Shown here: positions 19,924 through 28,855 of the stretch, piece after piece
Numbering within the stretch: position 1 is the stretch's first letter
How the letters are laid out: each line of letters opens with the position of its first letter
NCBI GenBank assembly: GCA_040414495.1
Contig: JBEDUI010000015.1
Coordinates: forward strand, 1-30,410
Direction of reading: 5' to 3'
Length of the DNA stretch: 30,410 nucleotides
Source of the DNA: DATAVB01 sp040414495
GTDB taxonomy: Bacteria; Actinomycetota; Actinomycetes; Mycobacteriales; QHCD01
Program-made: the position numbers and the translations under genes
Notes under the pieces: model-generated
Told to the model about the DNA's origin: nothing
Seen by the model: the letters and a program-made list of their open reading frames with translations, nothing else
Databases searched by the model: none

Positions 19924-22572
19924 CTAAAGAATGCCGTGGTGCCGAGCGGCCAAGACCGCGTTACGTCGGCTGCCCACACCGAGTTTGGCGTAAATGGCGC
20001 GTACGTGCGTCTTCACCGTATTGAGCGAGACATCCAATTCGGCGGCGATCTCCTCCAACGACCGCAGCGATGGCAACTGCTGCAGCACGGTGAGCTCGCG
20101 TTCGGTCAGATCCAACCGGGCCCGGTCGGCCACCAGCGCCGAGACCGTACCCAATACCCGCTCAGCGAACGGCTCCTCCGCGCCGAAACTGCCGAGCTGA
20201 CTGGCCAACAGCTCCCGTACCGCCGGCTCGGCCAACGCGAACGGCCGTACCACCTCTGCCGCCGACGCGATCCGCAATGCCGTAGCCAACGAACGCCGGG
20301 CCGTGGTGCGTTCGTCCGCGGCCAGGGCCAGCGACGCCTCCAGCAACCAGGCCTCGACCTCGTTGACGCGGGCCAGCAGCCGGATCTGCCCGTCCAGCAA
20401 CGGTCGGAGCATCCGCCGGCTGGTGCGGGCGTGGCCGGCGAGCAGATGACCCCAGGCCCGCATCAGCCGCAGGTCGCCGGAGAAGCGGATCTGCGTGGCG
20501 GCCCAGCCCAGAACGGTACGGGCCGCCACTGCCCGGCCCAGCGACAGCGCGGCCCGGTACTCCAGTACGGCCAACGCGGCGCACTGCTCCGGCATGAGCG
20601 AACCGTGACCGTGCTCGGATCGTGCATTTTGCATTTCCCGCAGCCCGTTCATCCGGTCACCGCTGTCAAACAGCGAACTGCCCCGGATCATCCCGACCGC
20701 CAGATGCTGCCGAGAATCGGCCGATTCGCCGGCTGACTCGGTCGCCAGTTGGGCCTGCCGCAACGCTTCGGCCGGTTCCAAGCGCAGCAGCGCCGAATAC
20801 GCCCGCATCGCGTACCCGCTGCTGCACCAGGCACTGGTTTCCCAGCCGCGTGTGGTCGCCAGGCTGACCGCGTCGTCGGCCAGCCGGCGCATTCCGGTGT
20901 AGTCGCCATCCCAGCCGGCCATCGCCGCCAACGCCAACAGACAACGCAACGTGACGCGGTCCCAACCCCGCCGCCCGGCCAGGGCCAGAGCCAATTCGAC
21001 GTTGTGGTGGGCGGTCTGCCGGTCCGGGCCCTGCAGCTGCGCGGTGCCCTGCTCGACCAGCGCCAGCGTGCGCAGATCCGGTTCGTCGACCTGCAGCCGG
21101 CTGATTCCGGCCGCCGCCTGCAAGGCCGCGGTCAGGTCGCCGACGACCCGGGCCAGGCGCAGTTCGATGATCCGCCGCAGGACCACCAGCGCCGGCGCGG
21201 CGTCCTGGGGCCAGGCCGCGTTGGCCCGGGCCAGCTCGCGGCTCGCCTCGTCGGTCTCGGCGGCGTCGAGGTGCAGCAGCGCCGCGACCAGGGCGAGCCA
21301 CACGTCGGTCGACCCTTCGTTGCGCACGCTTGAGAGGGCTTCACTGAGCACCTCATCGTCGCCGGACATGCTCAGCGGTACGGCGAAACGGTGCAGCAGC
21401 CGCGCGGTCCGAACCTGGTCGCCCGCGGCCGCGGCGTGCTCCAACGCGTCGGCGGGTTGGTTGTCGGCGGCATACCAGTCGGCCGCCGCCGCGTGCAGCG
21501 CCGCCGCCTGGTCGGGTCGGCGCCGGTCCAGGTCGGCCCGCAGGTGAGTCCGCAGCAACGGTTGGATCCGGTACGCCCGTCGCTCCCGGTCGGTGCTCGT
21601 GACCAGCGAGGTCTCCCGTTCCAGCACGTCCAGCAGCCGCCCGGCGTCCGCGCGCCCGGACACCGAGGCGGCCAGCCCCGCCGTCGGGTTGTCGCAGACG
21701 CTGATCGCCCGCAGGAAATCGACCTTCTCCCGGGAGAGCCGGGACAGGATCTCGCCGAACAGGTAGTCGGCCACCGGCTGTTCGTCGCCCCCGAAGTCGG
21801 CCACGAACCGGTCCGGATCGACCACATCGCGCAGCGAGAGCGCAGCCAGCCGCAACCCGGCCGCCCAGCCCTCGGTCCGGGCCACCAACGCCGCCACCTG
21901 CCGCGGATCCAGGTGTACCCCGGACAATTCCAGTAATTGCTCGGCATCGGCCTCGCAGAACCGCAGCTGCGGCGGACGTAGCTCGAAAAGCCTGCCCTCC
22001 AGGCGAAGTCGTGACAATGGCAGCGCCGGATCGAATCGACTGCCCAGTACCAGGCGTAATCCGGCCGGATGATGCCGAATCAGCGTCTCGATCCCGTGCA
22101 GCGACTGGGCATTGCTGAGTTCGTGCAGATCGTCCAGCACCAGCCGTACCGGTTCTGGTAACTCATCGAGCGCGTCCACCAGCGCGGCCAGAAATGCCGG
22201 CTCGACCACCGGATGAGCCTGATCCATTCGATGTAACGGGCTCTGCGTCGGAATGGATGGACATCTGGTGAGAGCGCGCAAAATACTGAACCACAAGCGT
22301 TCTACGTCATTATCGTCGCTATCCAGTGAAACCCAGGCGGTGTCGGTTTTAGGTGTGTGCCGTACCCAATCCGCCAGCGCCAGCGTCTTTCCGTACCCGG
22401 CGGGCGCGCAGACCAGAATGACCGTCTGCGGATCGACGGCGTCCAAAACGGCCCGCGGTTCGGCGCGATGCACGAAAGCCGGCGGAAACCGCGGAATCGC
22501 TACCTTCGCGCGCGGTATGTGTTCCCGTGGCGCACTGTCCGATGGGGGCAACGTGACACCCCCTGTCCCCAC
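19924..22572 (-). CDS. MalT-like LuxR-family ATP-dependent regulator
   Basis: 882 residues. An N-terminal STAND/AAA ATPase has Walker A APAGYGKT (56-63) and Walker B LVLDDLHEL (144-152). It is followed by a winged helix region, a long alpha-helical TPR-like sensor domain (about 330-810), and a C-terminal LuxR HTH (LTERELTVLQQLPSLRS, EEIAAELDVSLNTVKTHVRAIY, KLGVGSRRNAV). Proteins of this type bind a small inducer and ATP, oligomerise and activate transcription; the inducer here is unknown. GTG 22570-22572 is the longest start; TTG 22549-22551 with GGGGG upstream is an alternative. It stands alone on its strand, convergent with no gene and divergent from the YihY-like gene. Confidence 0.9.
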   Translation of the reverse strand: MGTGGVTLPPSDSAPREHIPRAKVAIPRFPPAFVHRAEPRAVLDAVDPQTVILVCAPAGYGKTLALADWVRHTPKTDTAWVSLDSDDNDVERLWFSILRALTRCPSIPTQSPLHRMDQAHPVVEPAFLAALVDALDELPEPVRLVLDDLHELSNAQSLHGIETLIRHHPAGLRLVLGSRFDPALPLSRLRLEGRLFELRPPQLRFCEADAEQLLELSGVHLDPRQVAALVARTEGWAAGLRLAALSLRDVVDPDRFVADFGGDEQPVADYLFGEILSRLSREKVDFLRAISVCDNPTAGLAASVSGRADAGRLLDVLERETSLVTSTDRERRAYRIQPLLRTHLRADLDRRRPDQAAALHAAAADWYAADNQPADALEHAAAAGDQVRTARLLHRFAVPLSMSGDDEVLSEALSSVRNEGSTDVWLALVAALLHLDAAETDEASRELARANAAWPQDAAPALVVLRRIIELRLARVVGDLTAALQAAAGISRLQVDEPDLRTLALVEQGTAQLQGPDRQTAHHNVELALALAGRRGWDRVTLRCLLALAAMAGWDGDYTGMRRLADDAVSLATTRGWETSAWCSSGYAMRAYSALLRLEPAEALRQAQLATESAGESADSRQHLAVGMIRGSSLFDSGDRMNGLREMQNARSEHGHGSLMPEQCAALAVLEYRAALSLGRAVAARTVLGWAATQIRFSGDLRLMRAWGHLLAGHARTSRRMLRPLLDGQIRLLARVNEVEAWLLEASLALAADERTTARRSLATALRIASAAEVVRPFALAEPAVRELLASQLGSFGAEEPFAERVLGTVSALVADRARLDLTERELTVLQQLPSLRSLEEIAAELDVSLNTVKTHVRAIYAKLGVGSRRNAVLAARHHGIL

Positions 22573-22975
22573 CTACGACTCTGTCCACACCGGACCCCAT
22601 AACTTCTCCCGGTGCCCCACGGACAGTGACGTAGTCAGATCGTTGCCCGATCAGCCTTGGCTACACCTTACTTATAAGCCCGAAGATAGCTGCAAATATT
22701 GTACGTAGCGAAAATGCAGTTCAGTAATTGAGTACGAGATTCATGGTGCCGAGTTGATCGCGCGCATTCCGCGCGTACGTGACGTTTGCATCGGCGCCGT
22801 ACGAAGCCGCCGTTTACGGCATCCGTGGTAAGTGTCCACACGCGACAGCCTTAACCGTGTCTCACACGCAGCGGATGATTTGCCACCGATTCGCACCGGC
22901 CGATGATGCTCTGCACCAGCGGTCGCCAAGGCGCACGATGAGTTGGTCGACGCGAAATGCTCGATCGGAGGACCG
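22573..22975. promoter_or_regulatory. 403 bp divergent intergenic region
   Basis: No gene seen. The stretch 22660-22740 is distinctly AT-rich for this genome, with TACTTATAAG and AAATATTGTACG as -10-like sequences, so it probably holds promoters for the LuxR regulator, the YihY-like gene or both. No DosR box is present. A small CGCGC...GCGCG dyad lies near 22760-22780. Confidence 0.4.
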
Positions 22976-23908
22976 ATGAGCGGGGAACGAAGCGTCGAGC
23001 CGGCGCCGCCGCGACGCACCGAACGCTACCGGGCTCGGGCCAGGCACTACACCGAGTCCTACGAGGCCTTGTCCAAGGTGCATCCGTGGCTGGCGATGCC
23101 GGTGGCGTTGGTCGGCCGGTACATCTCGCGGCAGGGCATTCTGCTGGCCAGCGCGGTGGCATTCCGGTTGTTTCTGTGGTTGATGCCCACAGCGTTGCTG
23201 GTGGCCGGCATTCTGGCCGGGATATCGGAAAACCGGCCGCAAGCGGTCCGCAACACGGTGCACGATGCCGGTGTCACCGGCGCGGCCAGCAAACAGATCA
23301 TCTCCTCGCTGGAGGAAGGCGGCCACGGCTGGTGGGTGGCGGTCATCGTCGGCGTGGCCGGCATGGTGTGGACCGGACGGACGCTGGTTCGCAACCTGAT
23401 CATGGTGCACGCCCATGCCTGGGGCGTCCGGCCACCGAAGGTCCGGCAGCGGGCCGCCATTGGCACCGCGGCGGTGTGCGCGCTGGCCTGGCTGGCCATT
23501 CTTACCGTGAGCGTTTTTGTCGCCCAACTCGACGCGTTGGGATATTTCGGCGTATTCGTTTCGGCCGTGGTGCAAATGACCGGGCTGGCCGCGATCTGGC
23601 TGTTCGTCTCCACCAAACTGCCGAACGCCGCGCGCAGCTGGCACGATCTGGTGCCCGGCGCGGTGCTGTTCGGCGCGGCGATCGCGACGATGCACGCGCT
23701 CAGCCGGGTCTACCTGCCCCACCGGATCGAGCAATCCTCCAACCTGTACGGCGCGTTGGGCATCGCCGCGGTGTTTCTCGCCTGGCTGCTGATCATCGGC
23801 CACATCATCGTCGGCACAGCGATGGTGAATTCCATTTACGTCGAAAGCCAGAGCACACCGTCGACCGCGCAGCCGCAGCTGGAACGGCCGAAGAGCGGCG
23901 CGACCTGA
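22976..23908 (+). CDS. YihY/BrkB family membrane protein
   Basis: 310 residues from ATG 22976 with CGGAGG 5 bp upstream. After a charged N-terminus there are about six membrane segments: GILLASAVAFRLFLWLMPTALL, GWWVAVIVGVAGMVW, AAIGTAAVCALAWLAILTVSVFV, GVFVSAVVQMTGLAAIWLF, LVPGAVLFGAAIATMHAL and ALGIAAVFLAWLLIIGHIIV. The order and the NLYGALGIAAVFLAWL motif fit the YihY/UPF0761 family, once called ribonuclease BN by mistake. Function is not established; roles in membrane homeostasis or transport have been proposed. It precedes the oxoprolinase gene by 126 bp. Confidence 0.88.
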   Translation: MSGERSVEPAPPRRTERYRARARHYTESYEALSKVHPWLAMPVALVGRYISRQGILLASAVAFRLFLWLMPTALLVAGILAGISENRPQAVRNTVHDAGVTGAASKQIISSLEEGGHGWWVAVIVGVAGMVWTGRTLVRNLIMVHAHAWGVRPPKVRQRAAIGTAAVCALAWLAILTVSVFVAQLDALGYFGVFVSAVVQMTGLAAIWLFVSTKLPNAARSWHDLVPGAVLFGAAIATMHALSRVYLPHRIEQSSNLYGALGIAAVFLAWLLIIGHIIVGTAMVNSIYVESQSTPSTAQPQLERPKSGAT

Positions 23909-24034
23909 GGCCCTGTTGACCGTCTGTTGCTGGGCCGACCTCACCCGTGGCGGGCGAATACAGCCGATCACGGGGGCGGAGCATGCCGCCGTAGGCTCGC
24001 CACTGACGGTGTCCAACGGTGACGGGAGCCCGGC

Positions 24035-27000
24035 GTGGCTGGTGAATGGCAATTCTGGGTCGACCGGGGTGGGACGTTCACCGACATCGTGGCGCGGCGC
24101 CCGGACGGGCAGCTGCTGACGCACAAGCTGCTGTCGGAGAATCCGGCGCGTTACCCCGACGCGGCGGTGGCCGGGATCCGCGCGCTGCTGGGCATTGCCG
24201 ATGACACGCCGGTGCCGGTCGCACAGGTGGCGGCGGTGCGAATGGGAACCACGGTGGCGACCAATGCGCTGCTGGAACGCAAGGGAGAGCGCACCGCGTT
24301 GGTGATCACCGGTGGTTTCCGCGACGCGTTGCGTATCGCGTACCAGAATCGCCCCCGCATCTTCGACCGGCACATTGTGTTGCCGGAGATGCTGTACGAG
24401 CGGGTGATCGAGGTCGATGAACGCATCACCGCCGACGGCACCGTGCTGCGCCGGCCTGATCTGGAACGGTTGGGCGAAGGGCTGCGGCAGGCCTACGCCG
24501 ACGGGATCCGGTCCGTGGCGGTCGTCTGCCTACACGCTCACCTGCATCCGGCGCACGAACGAGAAATCGGCAAGCTGGCCGAACAGCTCGGCTTCGGGCA
24601 GATCTCGCTGTCGGCCGAGGTGAGCCCGCTGATGAAGGTGGTACCGCGCGGGGACACCACGGTGGTCGACGCGTACCTGTCCCCCGTGCTGCGTCGGTAC
24701 GTCGGTCAGGTGGCCGAGCAGATGAGCGGCGTCCGGTTGATGTTCATGCAGTCCAACGGAGGGCTGGCCGATGCCGGGCACTTCCGCGGCAAGGACGCGA
24801 TTCTCTCCGGCCCGGCCGGGGGAATTGTCGGCATGGTGCGCATGTCGGAGCTGGCCGGATTCGACCACGTCATCGGCTTCGATATGGGTGGGACCTCGAC
24901 CGACGTATCGCATTACGCCGGCGAATATGAGCGGGTCTTCACCACCCAGGTCGCGGGGGTCCGGCTGCGGGCCCCGATGCTGGACATCAATACCGTGGCG
25001 GCCGGCGGCGGCTCGATCCTGCATTTCGACGGCACCCGCTACCGGGTCGGCCCGGACTCGGCGGGTGCGGACCCCGGTCCGGCCAGCTACCGCGGCGGCG
25101 GGCCGCTGACCGTCACCGACGCCAACGTGATGCTCGGCCGCATTCAGCCCGCGCACTTCCCGGCCGTGTTCGGCCCGAATGGTGACCAGTCCCTGGATCC
25201 CGAGGTGGTACGCCGGCACTTCGCCGAGCTGGCGGCGGAAATCCAGGCGCAGACCGGTGATGACCGTTCGGCTGAACAGGTCGCCGAGGGGTTCCTGCAG
25301 ATTGCGGTGGCGGGCATGGCCAACGCGGTCAAGAAAATCTCCGTCCAAAAAGGACACGACGTGTCCCGGTACGTGCTGACAACCTTCGGTGGCGCCGGTG
25401 GGCAGCACGCCTGCGCGGTGGCCGATGCGCTCGGTATCGGTACGGTCCTGGTCCCGCCGATGGCCGGTGTGCTCTCCGCGCTCGGCATCGGATTGGCCGA
25501 CACCACGGCGATGCGGGAGCAGTCCGTGGAAATTCCGCTTGATCCGGCCGCCCTGGACCAACTCACCACCGTCGCCGACGCCGTAGAAGAAGCCGCGCGC
25601 GCCGAACTGCTCGACGAGGGTATTCCGGTCGAACGAATCCGGGTGATCCGCCGGGTGCAATTGCGCTACGACGGCACGGACACCGCCCTGCCGGTCGAAC
25701 TCGGCGGCATCGAGGAGATGATCGCGGCGTTCGAGACCAGCCACCGGGCGACGTACTCCTTCTTAATGGACCGCCGGCTGATCGCCGAGGCCATCTCGGT
25801 CGAGGCCACCGGACTCACCGACCAACCGGACCTGTCCCACTTGGGCGAGAAAGTCGCGGACGGCGTCGACAAAGTCGAGATGGTTCGGCTCTATACAGCC
25901 GGATCGTGGCGTGATGCGCCGCTACGGCACCGTGAGCGGATGCGGCCGGGGGCGACGCTGACCGGGCCGGCGATCATCGCCGAGGCCAATGCCACCACGG
26001 TCGTCGACGATGGCTGGCAGGCGACGATGACACCGGCCGGGCATCTGCTGGTCGAAAGGGTGGCCGCTCCCCCGCGGCCCGATGCTCAGACCGCGGCGGA
26101 TCCGGTGCTGCTGGAGATCTTCAACAATTTGTTCATGTCGATCGCCGAACAGATGGGTACCAGACTGGCGGCTACCGCCCAGTCGGTGAATATCCGCGAA
26201 CGGCTGGATTTCTCGTGTGCGCTCTTTGATCCGGACGGCAATCTCGTCGCCAACGCACCGCATATTCCGGTGCATCTGGGTTCGATGGGCACCAGCGTCA
26301 AGGAAGTGATTCGCCGTCGCGGCGCCGGCATGAAATCCGGTGACGTGTATGCCGTCAACGACCCGTACCACGGCGGTACGCATCTGCCGGACGTCACCGT
26401 TATCACACCGGTTTTCGACGCCGCTGGCTCGCAAGTGCTCTTTTATGTCGCGTCCCGCGGGCATCACGCCGAAATCGGCGGCATCACTCCCGGCTCGATG
26501 CCCGCGCGCAGCAGCGAGGTGCACGAAGAGGGAATTCTTTTCGACAATTGGCTCCTCGCCGAGAGTGGCGAATTCCGGGAAGCCGAGACGCGGCGGCTGC
26601 TGACCGACGCCTCTTATCCGTCGCGCAATCCCGAGACCAACCTGGCGGATCTGCGGGCGCAAATCGCCGCCAACCAGAAGGGCGTCGACGAGGTAGGCCG
26701 GATGATCGACCACTTCGGACTCGACGTCGTCGAGGCGTATATGCGGCACGTCCAGGACAATGCCGAGGAGGCCGTACGCCGCGTCATCGACAGCCTCGAC
26801 GATGGCGAATACCGCTACCGTATGGATTCGGGCGCGACCATCGCCGTACGGATCACCGTCGATCGGGTCGGCCGCGGCGCCACCATTGATTTCACCGGGA
26901 CTTCGGCGCAATTGGCGACGAATTTCAATGCGCCCTCAGCGGTCGCGACCGCAGCCGTCCTTTATGTTTTCCGGACCCTGGTCGATGACGAAATCCCGCT

Positions 27001-27619
27001 CAACGACGGCTGTCTGCGCCCGCTGCGCATCATCATCCCGGAAGGCTCGATGCTCGCGCCGACCTTTCCGGCAGCGGTGGTGGCGGGCAACGTGGAAACC
27101 TCGCAGGCCATCACTGGCGCGCTTTTCGCCGCACTGCGGGTGCAGGCCGAGGGAGCCGGCACGATGAACAACGTCACGTTCGGAAATGCGCGGCACCAGT
27201 ATTACGAGACCGTCGCCTCCGGCTCCGGAGCCGGCAACGGATTCGACGGCGCGTCGGTGGTGCAGACGCACATGACGAATTCCCGGCTCACCGACCCCGA
27301 AGTGCTGGAATGGCGCTTTCCCGTGCTGCTACGGGAATTCGCGATCAGGCGTGGCACCGGCGGAGCCGGCCGATGGCGCGGCGGCGACGGCGCGATCCGC
27401 CGGATCGAATTCACCGAGCCCATGACCGTCAGCACGCTGTCCGGGCACCGGCGGGTCCAGCCCTACGGCATGGCCGGCGGCGAACCCGGGGCATTGGGGC
27501 GCAATCGCGTACAACGGGCGGACGGCAGCTTTGTTGATCTCGCCGGAGCCGATTCGATCGACGTACAACCCGGCGACGCACTTGTGGTGGAGACGCCCGG
27601 TGGCGGCGGATACGGATGA
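24035..27619 (+). CDS. oplAH: 5-oxoprolinase, fused HyuA-HyuB type
   Basis: 1194 residues. The N-terminal hydantoinase A/oxoprolinase half has FWVDRGGTFTDIVARRPDG (7-25) and GFDMGGTSTDVSHY (about 280-293), both ATP-binding loops of the actin-like ASKHA fold, plus TTFGGAGGQHACAVADALG. The hydantoinase B half begins about 688 (LLEIFNNLFMSIAEQMG) with VNIRERLDFSCALFD, HIPVHLGSMGTSVK and DPYHGGTHLPD, and ends with the typical ETPGGGGYG. The fused protein hydrolyses 5-oxo-L-proline to glutamate with ATP. Start is GTG with GGGAG upstream. Hydantoinases and acetone carboxylases are related, but the single-chain fusion favours oxoprolinase. It converges on the siderophore gene with 8 bp between stops. 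Confidence 0.9.
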   Translation: MAGEWQFWVDRGGTFTDIVARRPDGQLLTHKLLSENPARYPDAAVAGIRALLGIADDTPVPVAQVAAVRMGTTVATNALLERKGERTALVITGGFRDALRIAYQNRPRIFDRHIVLPEMLYERVIEVDERITADGTVLRRPDLERLGEGLRQAYADGIRSVAVVCLHAHLHPAHEREIGKLAEQLGFGQISLSAEVSPLMKVVPRGDTTVVDAYLSPVLRRYVGQVAEQMSGVRLMFMQSNGGLADAGHFRGKDAILSGPAGGIVGMVRMSELAGFDHVIGFDMGGTSTDVSHYAGEYERVFTTQVAGVRLRAPMLDINTVAAGGGSILHFDGTRYRVGPDSAGADPGPASYRGGGPLTVTDANVMLGRIQPAHFPAVFGPNGDQSLDPEVVRRHFAELAAEIQAQTGDDRSAEQVAEGFLQIAVAGMANAVKKISVQKGHDVSRYVLTTFGGAGGQHACAVADALGIGTVLVPPMAGVLSALGIGLADTTAMREQSVEIPLDPAALDQLTTVADAVEEAARAELLDEGIPVERIRVIRRVQLRYDGTDTALPVELGGIEEMIAAFETSHRATYSFLMDRRLIAEAISVEATGLTDQPDLSHLGEKVADGVDKVEMVRLYTAGSWRDAPLRHRERMRPGATLTGPAIIAEANATTVVDDGWQATMTPAGHLLVERVAAPPRPDAQTAADPVLLEIFNNLFMSIAEQMGTRLAATAQSVNIRERLDFSCALFDPDGNLVANAPHIPVHLGSMGTSVKEVIRRRGAGMKSGDVYAVNDPYHGGTHLPDVTVITPVFDAAGSQVLFYVASRGHHAEIGGITPGSMPARSSEVHEEGILFDNWLLAESGEFREAETRRLLTDASYPSRNPETNLADLRAQIAANQKGVDEVGRMIDHFGLDVVEAYMRHVQDNAEEAVRRVIDSLDDGEYRYRMDSGATIAVRITVDRVGRGATIDFTGTSAQLATNFNAPSAVATAAVLYVFRTLVDDEIPLNDGCLRPLRIIIPEGSMLAPTFPAAVVAGNVETSQAITGALFAALRVQAEGAGTMNNVTFGNARHQYYETVASGSGAGNGFDGASVVQTHMTNSRLTDPEVLEWRFPVLLREFAIRRGTGGAGRWRGGDGAIRRIEFTEPMTVSTLSGHRRVQPYGMAGGEPGALGRNRVQRADGSFVDLAGADSIDVQPGDALVVETPGGGGYG

Positions 27620-27627
27620 GCCTGTAG

Positions 27628-28629
27628 TCAGCTGACCTTGTGCGCGGACCGCACCGCTTTGGCCAGCAGTTCAATACGCGGTGCGAGGCCGGCGTAGGAA
27701 AACCGTGGTTCGCTCAGCCACGGCGTAATCTGCCCGGCCCGCACCGCCGGCAGCGAGGTCCAGGTCGGGTTGGATTTCAGGTCTTTCGGTTGCAGGCCGG
27801 CGGTACGGTCGTCCAACATGATCAGGTCGGCCGGATATTTGTTGGCCTGCTCCCAGCTGAGGTTCTCGAAGAAGCCGCCGGTCACCTTGTTCGGCACCAC
27901 GAAATCGACGCCGAGATCCCGGAAATAGCTCAGGTCGGCGTACACCCGCGGATCCGATACGTAAAACAGATCCCTGCTGGCCGAACCGGCCAGGACCTTG
28001 ATCTGGCGGTTGCCGCCGGCGGCTGCGCGCAATGCGGTGACCGCCGCCTCGTAACGGGATTTGGCCTGGGTCACGGCTTTCGCCGACAGGTCGGCCCCGA
28101 GTTCTTGGGCCAATTGCAGGTAACGATGCATCGGCTTGGGCAGCGACACGTGCGCGGTGTTCAGGGCGATGCACGGGGCCAGTTTGAGGATCTTCTGCTT
28201 GCTGTCATCGGGTACGAACCACAGGCTGTTCTTCTCGTACATATTCGTCACGAGCAGGTCCGGGCGTAACGAGGCGTATTTCTCAATATCGAATTCGCCC
28301 CACGCGTTCCCGAGAATCGTCACCCTGCTGATGTCGAGATTTCCGGCCTGCTGGTCCGGTTTGCCATCCTTGAGCCGGGTCGGCCCGAATACGCCGACGA
28401 TCCGGTCACCGAGCCCGAGGTCGTACAGTGCCGCCGCTGTGCCGACGTAGGCGATGATCCGCTGCGGCCGCTTGTCGGCGACGACCTTCTTGCCCCGGTC
28501 GTCGACGAATGACCAGCGGCGCTGGCCGGATTCGGTATCGCTGTGCCGGCCGCATCCGGCGACAAGCGCGCCGATACCAACCGCACCGGCCGCGAGCAAC
28601 CCCCGCCGGGAAACCTGACCACACGTCAT
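27628..28629 (-). CDS. Iron-siderophore ABC transporter substrate-binding lipoprotein
   Basis: 333 residues. The N-terminus SRRGLLAAGAVGIGALVAGC combines a twin-arginine motif (8-9) with a lipobox, so Cys26 should be lipidated after export. The mature part is a FecB/class III binding protein: KRPQRIIAYVGTAAALYDLGL, YASLRPDLLVTNMYEKN and YPADLIMLDDRTAG. It should capture a ferric siderophore outside the membrane and hand it to an ABC permease. No permease or ATPase gene is visible next to it. GGAAGG precedes ATG 28627-28629. A near-consensus DtxR/IdeR box lies 37 bp upstream, so iron repression is expected. Confidence 0.92.
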   Translation of the reverse strand: MTCGQVSRRGLLAAGAVGIGALVAGCGRHSDTESGQRRWSFVDDRGKKVVADKRPQRIIAYVGTAAALYDLGLGDRIVGVFGPTRLKDGKPDQQAGNLDISRVTILGNAWGEFDIEKYASLRPDLLVTNMYEKNSLWFVPDDSKQKILKLAPCIALNTAHVSLPKPMHRYLQLAQELGADLSAKAVTQAKSRYEAAVTALRAAAGGNRQIKVLAGSASRDLFYVSDPRVYADLSYFRDLGVDFVVPNKVTGGFFENLSWEQANKYPADLIMLDDRTAGLQPKDLKSNPTWTSLPAVRAGQITPWLSEPRFSYAGLAPRIELLAKAVRSAHKVS

Positions 28630-28665
28630 GCCGCTGCCTTCCTGAAACGGTTCACGAGACCGGGT

Positions 28666-28684
28666 CGAGGTTAGGCTAACCTAA
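28666..28684 (-). promoter_or_regulatory. DtxR/IdeR iron box
   Basis: CGAGGTTAGGCTAACCTAA matches the 19-bp actinobacterial iron box TTAGGTTAGGCTAACCTAA at 17 of 19 positions; the inner 15 bp form a palindrome around the central G. It lies just upstream of the siderophore-binding lipoprotein gene and probably overlaps its promoter. Confidence 0.9.
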
Positions 28685-28855
28685 TTACACAGAATGTCCA
28701 GGGGTGAACTTCGACTTGCCGCGTGGCTCGTGCCACTTCGGCCGATCCGGCCAGCACCGGTCAACCCCATTTCGATCCCAAGCGTCGTAGCGTCGTACTT
28801 GCACGCCGTTGATGTGCAGGTCACGAGGGGGCAGCCGCGGTGTGGGAGACCTGTC

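Noticed and set aside
22862..24373. 503-residue minus-strand frame over the YihY-like gene
   Set aside because: It is antisense to a gene with clear membrane segments and a ribosome site; its His/Arg/Gln-rich translation is typical of a GC-rich shadow.
24530..26911. Long minus-strand frames inside the oxoprolinase gene
   Set aside because: Mirror images of a highly conserved coding sequence with strong third-position GC bias; no start signals.
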